A stretch of 64,000 bases of DNA from positions 744,001 through 808,000 of the forward strand of contig JAKJHU010000057.1 of assembly GCA_022316685.1 (NCBI GenBank), in the 5' to 3' direction. The DNA comes from Progne subis subis. Taxonomy: Eukaryota > Chordata > Aves > Passeriformes > Hirundinidae. The translations under genes and the position numbers were made by a program. A model generated the notes under the pieces. That model saw only the letters and a program-made list of their open reading frames with translations. It was not told the DNA's origin and ran no database searches. The stretch's first letter is position 1. Every line of letters starts with the position of its first letter. Of this stretch, positions 24,001-36,990 are shown one piece after another.

Positions 24001-27000
24001 GTGCTGTCATTTTTGGTGGTGCTAGTTTATTCTTGGAGAGCAGCCTTGTCCCTGTAGGGCCCTGCATATTGCAACCTTTAGTTGTAATTCGGAAAGGCAG
24101 TGTGTCCCAATATGGGGTTGTTTTTCCCTTTTTCTGAAGTTTTGTCAACGCTTCATTTTTCAAACCTTTGTTAAATCAGCTCAATTAGGATGCATTTTTT
24201 CATATTACAGAATTAAAGTTTGTATATTAGAGCTAAAATATTTCTGTAATAATTGGCTTTTGTGGCCTTTCAGCCCACCAGAGGGGCAAATAGTAAAAGT
24301 CTAAAGCATTCCAGGATAAATATTTCAAATTAGAATAGTTAATGTCACTGTGACTAAAACTCCTTTTTCTGTAGAGTTTAGGGCACTGCAGAATACCCCT
24401 GGTATCTGCAGTGTGGAGCCTAGGCAGTGAGTCATAAATGCTCTTCTGTCTTAATGGTCTTCAGGAGGCAAGATGATGGAAGTGTGGCATTTCTGAGTCC
24501 TGGCTTCTTTTCAGGGGCTTTCAGGCAAAGCAGGGTGGCAGTAGTCACAGTGGCTTTTTGGCTTTTGTATTGGGAAAGCTTGTACTGGTTGCATGGGTCA
24601 CACAAGCACTTCTTTGGTATGGTAGACCACTTTGGTTGCCGTCAGTTTGCTTTTAATATGTGACTCAGTGGCTCTGAGCATTCCCAAGTTATGAATTACT
24701 GCTCTTGTATTTGACATGGGTGTGCCAGCTTTGCCAGATAGGAAATCACTATGATTCCTTTTAGAAATGAAATTTATGCTGACATGGAAACATGCTAAAC
24801 CAAACAAAGATAGGAACTGTATAAAACATCCCACATTCCGCTAATTCCTGCCTCTTTTTTTCTTTTCTTTCAAGCATAATTATATTTTAAAAAAAAATAA
24901 GAGCACTTTTTTCCTTCCCCCCAGCATGATGTTGTATCATTTTTTCCAAATGCTAAATAAGGGCTGTTTGGATATTTTCAGATTCTCAAGCCACTATCTT
25001 TGTTATATTGAAAAAAACCGCTTGAAGAGAGCTAGTTCAACCTTTCTACATGATTAAAATACCATTAAATAGATACAGGCCTGTAGGGACAATGCTGCAA
25101 AATGTAGGTGTTGTTTCTGTCCTGGTTTTTAGTTGTAGAATGACACTTTGGTTCTACATCTTAATGTGTTCCCATGCTTAGTAATCCACAGAGAGAAATG
25201 TAATTGCATGCAATTTATGTTTCTGTTGGAGTAGTAGTTAATATCTTGGGGTGTGGTTCGTTGGTGGCTTTTTCTTTTAGGGGAACTGCGAGTTAATTGC
25301 TCGATTGCACTGAACTGTATGAAGATGATGAGTAGGGACCTGATGATAAATTCCTCTGTTCTTCACTTTCTAATGTCCTGCTTTGACCTCCCCGATTTCA
25401 CTAAATCTATTGTACTGGAAGTGGCCATTGCACTTTATCTTTTCCAAGCAAAAAAAAGGAGTCTAGTCTCCCTGATGGTCAGTGACAGGCATTTCACTCA
25501 CCACTTCTCTTATCAGTATGTTCAAGCAGGTCCATACGGTGGCTAAATAGAGATGGTGCTGTACAATGTACATAGCAGTTAGATCGAGGAGAATTGAACT
25601 GACAGTTGTGGACTACCTGGAAAATTCTATTTATAGCTTCTTCATAATAAAGAATAATGGATTTGTTTTCAAATTTGTGAATACTCTTTATCATCATGCA
25701 TTGCATTCAGGACAGCATAAGGAATCAGAGTTTTTATTACAGTTCTTTTTGTCTTGCATTATTTTCAGCTTCAAAATTGTAGAGAGATACATCCAAGTAA
25801 CTGATTCTATGTTAGAGATTCTTTTTGTGGCAGACTCTCACATGACATTAGAGGTGACATTTTCCTTTTGATTTGTAAATAAAAATCTTATCCCGATGTT
25901 GTGTAACAAAAAGTAGGAGTATTTTAGCTGACGGTTTGAACCTAGAACACTCAATATGAGCAGGTTGGTTTTCGTCCCTTTATCATGATTAGAGGTTTTA
26001 ATGGTAACAGTAGTAACTTAAGCCTCTCTGGAACAGATAATATGTTTATATTTGGAAGATTCCTCAAGAAAGTGGTACCTCAAGTCTTTGGCTCTATTCC
26101 ATTTGATTGAATGCACCATTATTGGAATTTCTCATCATAAATTAGGTGATGAGTAATTTCTGATTAGACAAAGAGCAAAGAATGAATCTATAAAGATTTG
26201 AAATGACAGTCACAACAGAATAAAATAAGGAAATGTTGGAAACCTGGATATGAAATTCTGTAGGATCTCCCTTTAGTATGCTTTTATTTGTCTAGTGAAT
26301 GAAGTAATAAAGAAAACCCTTGAAAAATCTATCTCCAATTAATGAAAGCTACTATCAATATGGTAACAGAATGAATGCTTTAATGAACTATTCTTAAATT
26401 AGTTCTTCTTGTATAACCAACAGTAGTTCACTTAATGAAGTACAGTATTTGATAGTCTTTTCTGTGCTAGAATCTTTGAACTGTTAACTTTGTTTATGTC
26501 CCTTGGGATAGTGAGGTGATGGGTGCCACACAAACATATAAAGGTAGTGGTAGGGGAAGAGGAAGAAGAAAAGACAGCAGAAATGGAGTGACCGCCCTTT
26601 TGCTCAGATGCATAGACCATACAGATGTGAAGCCCTTACGGTTTCTTTGATGTAAAAGTCACAGAAAAAAGCCTTATTACTTGTCCTTTATCCTGTTGTG
26701 AAGATTTGCAGAGCAGCTCATCAACATCAGTGCCATTGTCCTTTTTGTGTGAGGTAGAGTTACATCCTACATTCCCTGTGATTGGCCTTGCCAGCAGTCA
26801 CAAGCCTTTCAAACAGCAGTGATTCTTTTCTTTGGAAAGAGACTTACTGAAGTACCAGCTCCAGTTTGGTGAAGCCCTCAGAGCAGCAGAGGAGAAAGTA
26901 AGATATTTGTGATGGACAAATGTATGTAGTTTCCTAAAGAGCTTGAGAAAACATGCAAATATTTTAATAAAATGAAACAATATTAGACTTCTACATACAT

Positions 27001-27351
27001 ACTGGGTACTTGCTTTTGCTTAATGTTTTAGAGTCAATGGCGATGCCTGAGTATTTGCTATATACACATAGAAAATTGAAAACTGGGAATATTTTACTTG
27101 ATGTTTCTCTCACTTGTTTCTCTTCCCAATTTAGAAGACAGGCTGGGTTAATAATTTGATTTTTCCGAATCAAATTTCAAAGAAAATGTGTAAATAGTTT
27201 ATAATTCATCCTTCTCTTACTATTCTCTGTGCTATATCATTCTACAAGTGTGAATATTGCAGTCTTGATCTTACAGTAAAGTTGCTGGATAATCCTTTTA
27301 TTGGATTTTTGTCTCCCAGCTGAGGACATCATTACCTCATCTTAGTAGGAC

Positions 27352-27463
27352 AAAAAAAAAAAAAACAAAAACAAAAACAACACACCAAAACAAAACAAAC
27401 AAACAAAACAAAAAAAACAAAAAAAACCCCACAAAACCAAAAAAACAAAAACAAAAACAAACC
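27352..27463 (+). repeat. A-rich (AAAAC)n/(AAAC)n array
   Basis: About 110 bases contain only A and C, made of irregular AAAAC, AAAC and AAAACCCC units, and begin with a run of A. It is a simple repeat of a type common in bird introns. Confidence 0.9.
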
Positions 27464-29762
27464 CATCCAGCATTCTGTCTAGGAGCTTTTTTTTCTATTT
27501 GCTGCTGCTGCTTTATGTTTTTGCTGCTTCCTCCTCAATGTAGGAAGGAGATTGTTGTGTTACAAGTAGCATCTCAAGAACATGATTTATCCTGTCAGCA
27601 CATCATCATTCAGTTTTGCTATGCTAAAAGTAAAGGAGGCCTCAACACAATGTTGATCCTATGGGTATTTCTGGCTTTGATCATAAATTGCTTTTCCCCA
27701 AGTGTTTACTATCCTTGATAGTGCTGGATTCAAATTTCTGTATACGTTGGAAAGCTTTCTCACCCAAAATGTTTATGACCACTGAAAATTTTCCTCAGAT
27801 TCCTTTTCCTACAGCAATTCATTACCATACAGATGCTCTTGCATAGTTGCTGTGGCCCTTAATCTTTTTGCTATGCAATTTCTTTGTACTTTTAAGTTCT
27901 CTTTGTCCAATGGATGTGATTAAAGAAGCTGACACCATTAGCAGGTGTGGGAACTGACAGTGGTCAAAAATGAGATCTTTAGCCTCCAGGCAGTAGCTTG
28001 AAGCCTGTGGGAAAAGCCAAGTACATAATTCTCTTGGGCCTGGGAAATCATAAGGGAGGAACCCCAAACAATCCCTTGTAGATATCTTCTTCCTGACACG
28101 CAGTGTTTTTCCAAGTTGTTTACTGGTACTAAGAGATGTTGGTCTGAAGCAAGCAATAATACCCATTGTACCAACATACTGTATAAAAGAGCTTGTCTTT
28201 CAATATACCTTTGCTGTAACGCCCTCTGAAGGAACCGGAGTTCTACGTATGGTTGTTTGAGCCATCCCAAATGGTAACAATAAGCAGGTAAAATGAATAT
28301 TGCTGTGATCTCTGCGACGTCCTTAGCCTTTGATTTTTTTTGGCATGTGGATTAATAGTGTATGGCAAATATGGTGTTGGCACTTGGTTATCATGGATTC
28401 CTGTGGGTAACCACTGCAGGCTGGAATAGCTTGTTTAGGCAAAAACCAACCACCTATGATTACTGTGTTAATTAATATAAAAGCTCTTTCATTTTCTATG
28501 ACTTCTGTTTTGGATTCGTTATGACAAGTTAGAAATCATAATTATAAATAATGAAACAAGATTTTAATTTAAACCTCTGCATGAAAGTATGGTTTGGAAA
28601 AGCAGGCTTATCCTCTATAAATATGGGCTTGGGAGTTAGCTCCTACTGTGCTGTTCTCTGGAGGCAGAAGTCGACTTAACACCTTGTACCACAAACAGCA
28701 TTTTAAACAGGGCAGCTTTTCATTGTGGAGTGTGAGAAGAAACAAGTTTTTTGTAGATCACATTGACAAACACAATCTGTTAATGGTTGCTTGTATAAGG
28801 AGCAACACTTAAAAAGCAGGCAAAAATAGTTCTAAAAAGACCTAAATAGGCCACAGCAAAGTCATATCCAGCTATAACTTACCAAACACTGACAAAATCT
28901 TTTTCACTTCAGCATTGCCTTATGGAGAACTCTGTTGTACATTCTGTTTTTATATCTCTGTGTGGCAGCAGGCAGACTTTATTTATAAACAGTCAATTAG
29001 CACTATCATGTCTAATCTACAGAATATATTATGTCAGGGAAGTACCCATCTGAAGTTTGATACTAAAAAACATGCAAATGCAAGGGATCTATATACAGTT
29101 AATATTCCACAAGTCTTCTTCCTGCTTCTTCAAAGTGAAACTAAATTCGTAGATGCCAGTTTTGAGGTAAAAGGTTCCAACAAAAGCCTTTCCAGTCAAG
29201 GATAAATAATCTCAGAGATGCTTGGATTGGTTTTATTTTCAGAATGCATTAGCTGCACAGATTTTTAATCTTTAATTGGTCATACTTAAGAGATTTTTTT
29301 CCCTTGAGGCCTGTGATATATATTAATGTTACTATTGAATTTTTAGTAATAGCTGCTGTAGAACAAGACCTATATCTATGTTGGTTTAGTTGTTGTGTGT
29401 GTAGCTCTTCAGTGCAAACTGAATAGGCTGTGGAGAGTAAATGGAACTGTACCAGGAGCATTCCAGAAAGCCAGGGATGAATATGGGGTGCAATGCTCCT
29501 GCATTATCAGCTGTGAAACTTTAGGGGAGGATTGAGGCAGAGGTACCAGAGGAAAAGCGAGAAATGTGCAACACAGAGCCTCTTTGTGAACTTGCTAGTG
29601 GGATTTTATTGCAGCAGTGGAAGCACAAATACCAGTGACATGTCATTTTGAAGCCAGGTTTGTGAGAGTACTGGATAATCAGGAGCATATTCTTTTAATG
29701 ACATATTTTCATCAGTTGCTGGATGGTAGTAGAAAACTACATGTTTCTTTTGATTTGGTGGT

Positions 29763-29764
<2 letters not shown>

Positions 29765-29816
<52 letters not shown>
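29765..29816 (+). repeat. Poly(T) tract, 52 bases
   Basis: An uninterrupted run of T is followed by a C run and (CT)n. On the - strand it is a 52-base poly(A), but no retrocopied gene is recognizable on the far side. The frame that crosses it is an artefact. Confidence 0.9.
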
Positions 29817-31301
29817 CCCCCCTCCCCTCTCTCTCTATTAACACGAACTGAGAATGCCTCACATTGTTTCTAGGAAGCCACTGGCTTACATGGTCCCATT
29901 AATACTTTCAGATTGTGAAAGCTTCTGATGGATTTCTGCAAACTTGAGAACTGTTGCAGTCTAATTTTATCAGTTTGGGTTTTGTTTTTTTTTAAAGACA
30001 GAATGCTGCAACCTGCCTGGCTCTGTGCTGGGAGTGCTTGGCATGTCTCTGGATGTTGTACAAACTGTCCTATTTCATCTCGATGGCTTGAGATGTTGCA
30101 CGCTAGTTCAATGCTTTTCTTTGGTGCTTTGTTCACTACTTAAAAGTTTTATAACTCTGAAATACTTTTCAGGGTATATTTTCATTACAAACCCATCACA
30201 AAAGAAGCAACCATCCTCGTCTTGAGCAGGCTGCCCCAAATGTTGGGAATTACTAAGGAAGGTTGAAATACTGCAAAGTCATACTGACTTCATTGCATCT
30301 GCAGTTACCGCTTGTTTGCAGTTCCTCACTGTTCTAAGTGCAGAGGTCCAATTTATAGTTATTTGCTTACTAAATTTAGATTGGACAGAATTAGAATTTA
30401 GTATTACTGGTCTCTTCAGGAGGTGAATATTTCATACCCTCATTATAACTTGCATGATACCGTGCAGAAAACAGAGGTGCAGCATTGCCGTCTGATGCAG
30501 GGATATCGTGAGCCAGTGAGGATGTGACAGTGCCTGCTGACATCTGATACTGGCACTTAATCCTCCAGGCCCTCTGGGATTTGGAGACTCTTTGAATGGA
30601 GCGAACTCTGAGTCTCTGCTTTCCTAGGTGGAAAACAATTGTGCTTTGGTTAAATATAATGGAGTTAAAAGTACACAGGAATCATTTTGCTATTCTGATT
30701 TCTATTTCAGGTATGATAAAATGATACAGTAATTAACAGATTGATAGAAAATTGTTTTAATGGGCTATATATAGCAGAAGAACATCTGAGAATTTACACA
30801 CAGAGGTGAAAAAATCCCAACACTTCTGCCATATCTGGGACCAATGGTGTCAGAACATGAGGAGAGGGGAGAGTGCCCTCTGTTCCGGGCAGAAGTGGGT
30901 TCACTTTCACTGAAATGCTCATTTTCTCGTGTAGTCTTCTGGATAGTTACCATACAGAGGAGAAGACAAACAGCTGAAGACAAGTAAATAAACAAATATT
31001 TAATTTCAACTTTTGTCTTTAGTGGAATATTCCAAGATTTATAAAGTGTTTTAGTGCTTTTCTGCTTTTTCTTTTTTATTTTTTCTTTAAGAAGTATGTA
31101 TATAAAAATTGCATTATGAAAAATTAGCCATAATCCATGTTCCAACAGCCACAATTTCCATAATTTATAATATATAATTATAACTAACTATCCACTGCTA
31201 TTACCATTTTGTTGATTAAGAGATGATAGTACTTGCATTGCAACAGTCCAAAAAAAGCGTACTTTAAATAATTGCAGTATCAGAAGGCAAAAACGGTTCC
31301 A

Positions 31302-31348
31302 TTTTTTTGTTGTTGTTGTTGTTTGGATTTTTTTGTTTGTTTGTTTGG
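31302..31348 (+). repeat. (GTT)n and (GTTT)n array
   Basis: A T run, four GTT units, a short interruption, another T run and GTTT units. It is low complexity, the complement of the A/C-type arrays seen elsewhere. Confidence 0.8.
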
Positions 31349-31929
31349 GCTTTCCCCCCAGTTTTGTTCCTGCACTGTTCATCTTCCCATGAGCTGAAAA
31401 GGCAACAGATTTAGGTCACCTGACTCTTGGTCAATCTCATGTTAGCTCACCTGCTCAAAAGATTATATTTTCTGAGTCAGAAAAAACCCCATGGAGTTCA
31501 ATGCTTTATTTTGTGACTTCTTAGGGCTCCCCATTCATATGGACATCAGCTGCCTTCTAAAACAGGAAGCATGGAACAGTGGAACGGTCAAGACTTTCTG
31601 TTATGTCATTGATGTTCATAAGCATCAGAGGACAAGGTGTTATTTTAGATGACCTGAGGCTTCTGGCTATTTTTAATTCAGACAGACCTTAAATCTAAAT
31701 TCATCCCTGATAGTTCTTACTTTTCACTGAATGTGTTAGAGAAGGAAACTTTACATTTCCTTTATGAATTAAGCAAGGTCACTATTCATGGAAAGCCGTC
31801 ACTGGTACTTATGATTTACCCTGTCCAGCTGAGATGGTCAGGCCTGCAGGTGAGCTCTCTTTCAGCAGTCCTGGTTAATATCATCAGTTTTCTGCACCAG
31901 AGCAGCAATTCTGTCGACTGCTAGATTTT

Positions 31930-32170
31930 GCATCCCTCTCTTGCCACTTGTGAGTGCAGCTGAGTCACTGCCTTTGGCCAGGTGCTGGATTTGCCTCTTG
32001 GCTGTTCCTTTCAGCTGCGGCGTTTGCTGCTCGCTGTGACGTTAATGCACATCAGCCGGCAAAACGCTGAGTGTTGCTTTACCACAGAACCTCACTTTTG
32101 GCTGCTTGGATTTGGTTAGCAGCTGACCAACTCTGGGCACTTGTGCTTGCTCAGGGAAAGAAGGAAGCAA
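31930..32170. promoter_or_regulatory. Motif-dense intronic patch, candidate enhancer
   Basis: A locally GC-richer segment within AT-rich intron. Visible motifs are TGAGTCA (AP-1) near 31960, CAGCTG E-boxes, a TGACGTTA CRE-like site near 32037, and an ACCACAG RUNX-type site near 32081. No repeat family is recognized. Regulatory function is inference. Confidence 0.25.
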
Positions 32171-35100
32171 TTATTATTTTTTTTTTTCCCCTATAATATT
32201 AATTTGCTTTCTCTCCCACCTTAAAATAAGCTTTGGTTTTTCACCCTCCAAGTTCTGTGACACGTATGAGAGGTTTTGCATTTAGTCTACCTCGCTGATA
32301 CTCTGAGAAGCTCTCTAATGATATTTGCTTCCATAAATGTAAAATATGAAATTCCGACATTCACAGATAGAAGAACAATTAATTATTTTATGTGTGGTAG
32401 CATTTTTAAAAAGCTTTAAATTCACCTTATATAATCAACAGGCTTTAAAGAACTATTTCATTCATACCAATGTAGGTAGATATGGTAAATATGGCTTGAT
32501 TTGAAAGTTCTTATATTGCATTAACAAACTCCTAAATCAAAGTTTCAAAAATTTGGAGCTTAGTATAAGATATTGTATGTGAGTGGTGTTTTAAATGAAG
32601 AATGTCTGCAAAATTTTGATATCAACAACCATGTATGTTGACAACATTAGGCAATAGTTATTGGCTGACATTTGCAAATTAGATGCAAACCTGAAACTTG
32701 ATTTGTCAAAAACTGTATTTGTTTTTTACCAGTGAAACTGAAGAATTATTGTGAGTCTCTTTAAAGTCATAGTGAAATTAGGCATTTTGGAATTTTCTCT
32801 TGAGATCAGTTTGGGAATTTTGCGTTTGGACCCAAAAGAAAATGCATTAGTTCCTGGTAGATATTATGGTAAAGCACAATGACGAAATGTTTTAGAGCTT
32901 GAATGGATCTGTTATGTCCGAGCATTAATGAGGACTTTGAGAGAATTTATCGCAACCTGCTAACTCTGTATCTTCTGTAGCTGACCTGACTCCGTGCTAA
33001 AATTATACTCCTTAAAATGCTTTTGTGAAGTACAGCTGACCCTGAGTAAGTACTGATGTTGCTGGCAAAACTTTAAGCCTCTCAATACAAACCATTTTGC
33101 AAAGAAAATTACAAATAATTTGTGACAAAATTATAGTGTACCACAGGTTTAGTAGTGTTAAAATGAGGCATCTTTTACTTACTGTTATGCCATTCATTTT
33201 TTGTTTAGATGAATATGAAGAAAAACTTCCTCATATCTTAGCCCTAACAAGAGAAATACAAGTTTATTGCAAAGTGGCAGGGTACAGCCATTTGGTGTTT
33301 AAATGCTAGTTTTAGATTCTCTTTGTTTATTCTTCTTTCTTATGACTAGAATCTGCAGTCATGGCCTCTCCCATGAAGAGCAGGTTTTTGCAAACACAGA
33401 ATATATTTAAATTTTTTTCTAAAGATTTTTTTTTGCTGTGAGCTGAGCTTCTAGGCTTTGCTCTGTGACATAAAAAGGTTGGGCATCTTTGGAGCTCAGG
33501 TTAGAAATGGGAAGATAAATTCAAAGGTTCATGATTGTGTGCAATTTATGAGAGGACATGAACAAAGAAAGAGGAAAGGAGATCCGACAGTCATGAAATA
33601 TAAAGGAGTAACTGGGTTGGTAGGGAGGTAGTCTGGGCTTCATGATTGCAGGATGAGGGAGAGGAAGAATGAAAAATACTGGAGTGGGAGCAGAGAGGTT
33701 GATCGTTGATGGGGATGGTGATGCAAGATAAGAACAGTGGGGGGAAAAAAGAATTTGTAGTAAAATGTTAACATGATAATATAGTGGCATATAGTGGCGT
33801 GTCAGGGATTTGTGTTTCTACTGCTCTGTTATCCCAACAAATCTTTTGTGCTAGTTATCTCAGATTATTTATATGGCACTTGGGAGATGGAAAGGTTCTT
33901 AAGCTCCAAATATCTCACAAGCACCTATCGAGGCTGGCAAGTGTGAACACTGATCATTAACACAGAATAGTCCTCCTCTCTAACCTGTGTAAAATTAGCC
34001 TGTTTCTCAGCTGATTGAGCTTTATACACCCTACTTCAGACTGTGAAGCACCATCTGAGTGTCTCAGCCTTATTCTTGGCTGCTGTTGTTCATATTGTGG
34101 TTTGTTGTGTATCAAGTAAAGAAAAACTAACTTCATGACTTGCAAGTGAAGCTAATCCAGCAGCTAATCATGCAACAGTGATCATCCCTTACTGAAGTGT
34201 GTTAAAAGGCAAGTTGTTTTTGCAGGTGAAACAGGGTTTTCAGCTGGGCATTGCTAACCTAGGTGCTTTCTGTAAGCCACCAAAATGTATGTGTCCTGTC
34301 CCAAATTAGTGGGGAAGTGTAAGTAGAACAATGCTCAAAGAAAGTAGCCGTGTTTGACATTAGGAGGGAAGGATGGTTGTTTGCCAGCTGGCATGTTTGC
34401 TAATTTATGGATATGTAACTCTTTATTGTGGCCAAAGGTCTTTGTACTTTTTGTCCAGTATCCTGTTGAAGCACACCATGTTTGCTACCATGTCCAATAT
34501 GATTAATCATCATGTTGATGTCTAGATTGTATAAACAAGAACTGCTCTGGGAACTGGGGGAGCTACTACTGGGCTCAAGTAAGCTTTCAGCCCTCCTCTT
34601 AATTTACAAAGTACAAGCCTTTCTGCACATCTGAGTATAAAATGTTAGTCAAGTCTTCAGTTATGCCAATTCTTCTCTAAACTTCATTAAGCTTATTAAA
34701 AATCTTTTAGAAACCTGAGAAAACTGAAGTTAGGTGAATGAAGTGCTGTGAAAACTGTATTTGTGCACTAGCAAATTTTGCATTTGTAGAGAGCTCTTCT
34801 GCATAGTATTTGACAAAGGCTCTTGGCTAAGACTTGAGTTTAGACATATTTAAAAGAGAAATAATTTGCACATCCTTAATAATACAGGAAAATTAATTTT
34901 TGCAAGAACTTTTTTTGGATTTGTGGTCAGTTTACTGCTGAGGAAGTCTTTTGCATTGGAGTCTGATGATTTGCTATGTTATATGGTTTTTTTCAAACAG
35001 GAGCTAAGCTGGAAAATTCCTTTGGTCCTTTCTGTGTTACATGACTCTAGTATTCTATTCTGGTTTTATAATCTGTGTATGTATAAAAATCAATACATAT

Positions 35101-36439
35101 TAGCAGTCATTTTATGTCTATAATATGTTTGGGAAATCAATGACTGATGGTAAACACGCAGCTTTTCAAAGCTGAGAATATTCTAGAACTACTCAGATTT
35201 CCTTCTGTGCCAGCTGCCTTAGGGCGTTGCTGTCCTCATATTAGATCAAGCTTTGTAGCACAGGCAAAGACAATTCACTGTGGTGTAATTTCAGCTGAAA
35301 TTATTAGCAGTGTTAGAAGTAGAGACTTCCTTCTATGACAAATAGATATATTTTACTTTTGAGTACATTGTGGTTTTGGTCAGTGAAGCTGAATGTGACT
35401 CATTAGTATTCGAAAGATAGGAAGAATTAAGCATATCTAGCAATTGATGTGTGCTGGACTTAATGTGAGGATGGGAATTATTATGTGTTTTCCTCGTGTA
35501 AGAGGGTCAAGAGATAACCAGCTGGGCATTAGCAGAAAAGGGATTTTTCTGTTGTGTGGGCGTTTTTTGGTCACTGATTCACTCTGTCAGGAAACTACTT
35601 TTGAGCAACTGCCTGTTCTTATGTTCACTTTAATTTCAGTCAACATGTCTTAGACTTCGCAGGAACTTCAAAAGTGATTATTCCATCTCAGGCTTTTTTC
35701 AGCCGTGTCTGTGATTCCTAATGTATTTGTCAAGTGCTCAAGACATTTTTGGTATTTTTTGTTGCCATGAGCAATAATTGTCTGTTTTTCTTTTCTTTCT
35801 TTCTAATGAAAAGATCTCTGAGTGAGGTGCAGAGAAATTTGTGTAGTTAACGCAATAAAAAATAATTACTTTGTGGTGTGCTCCTGCTTTTCCATGGAAA
35901 GTTAGGTTTTAAACATATGTGTCAGTAGGAAACACAAGTATTAACAGTGATCAGAATCTATCTTTCTTTACACCTGAAGAACATTTAACATTGTTCCATA
36001 CTAAAAGATCAGAATTAATAAACGCCTAGTGACAGATGAGGATAAAATTGGAAAACCTTAAGTGTAAAGATAATTGGGCTGCACCACAGGTAGAACTAAA
36101 AAAAAAGATTGATTCCTTTTATTTTATCTCTCTTTTTCTGTGTTGCTCCGGTTTTTTTCGTGGTTGGTTCATTTCAGTTGTGGAAAGGGAGAGGCTGCAT
36201 TACAGTGTAGCCTGAACTCTTGCCATGGAATGGGTCATTAGGCTTCCCGGAATGAATTTCTTCTTCCAAATCAGCAGTGATGACTGAGCTTTGGAATACA
36301 TTAAAAAAATCCCCAGACCTTGAAAATTCTGATCTGAATCTGAAAATGTCTTTTCATACCTCTACACAAATACCCATTGTAATCCTCAGAGTAATTTATC
36401 AATATTAATTATCTTCACCATTATATATCTATGCTTTCT

Positions 36440-36990
36440 TTCTAACCTGCATATATTTATTTCCCTATTTTCCCCCACTTAGATTTTGTTATACTTTTGA
36501 GAAGAATTCTAACAATAAATTCCTTCCCCCCATATAGTAGGCTATAGATTGTCATCCAGTGACACTTCAATCTTCTATTTGACAAACTAAATAGATTGAC
36601 CTCTATAAATCTTTTATTAGTAGTGATGTTTTTCAATCTTGTGGTCATGCTTATGGTTCTCTCTTGAACCCATTTGTGAATGTCTTTGAAATGCTGACAG
36701 CAGAACTGGACACAGTGATTTAGTGGCAGTCACAGAGAGGCAGCACAGCCTCCCTATTCCTCCTCAATATTTCCCAGATTACCTATAAACCATTAACTGT
36801 GTTATCTTGTGCAGCTGTGATCTCCTTATTATTTGTCGAGCTAATTACTTCTAGGAATAAAATTGCATTCTGATTTTTGATCCTGGATGTGACCTTCCAC
36901 GTAGCACCCCAAAAACCTTGGTTGGTGAAGTTCTGACTAATCTGCCAGTTTTGTGTCTCCTCTGTCTGTTCTCCATGATCTGATCCAAAC
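36440..36990 (-). mobile_element. Ancient CR1-type LINE remnant, antisense
   Basis: Read on the + strand, the segment shows the reversed order typical of old CR1 copies: a TTCTCTCTTGAACCC block, a CAGAACTGGACACAGTG block, a CTCCCTATTCCTCCTCAATAT block, a GATCCTGGATGTGACCTT block, and finally CTAATCTGCCAGTTTTGTGTC. The copy is heavily diverged with indels, so it is much older than the copies at 5236 and 14430. Both ends are uncertain. The long antisense frame overlapping it (36851-37282) is not a gene. Confidence 0.65.

Larger units (their letters stand above)
14843..36439 (+). other. OSBPL6: Intron 1 of OSBPL6, third segment
   Basis: Roughly 21 kb of AT-rich intron without a recognizable exon. 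It contains a CR1 3' remnant (19540-19602), a TA microsatellite (20979-21049), an A/C-rich array (27352-27463), a 52-T run (29765-29816), a GTT/GTTT array (31302-31348) and a compact motif-dense GC-richer patch (about 31930-32170). All open frames are short and lack domains. Confidence 0.6.
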
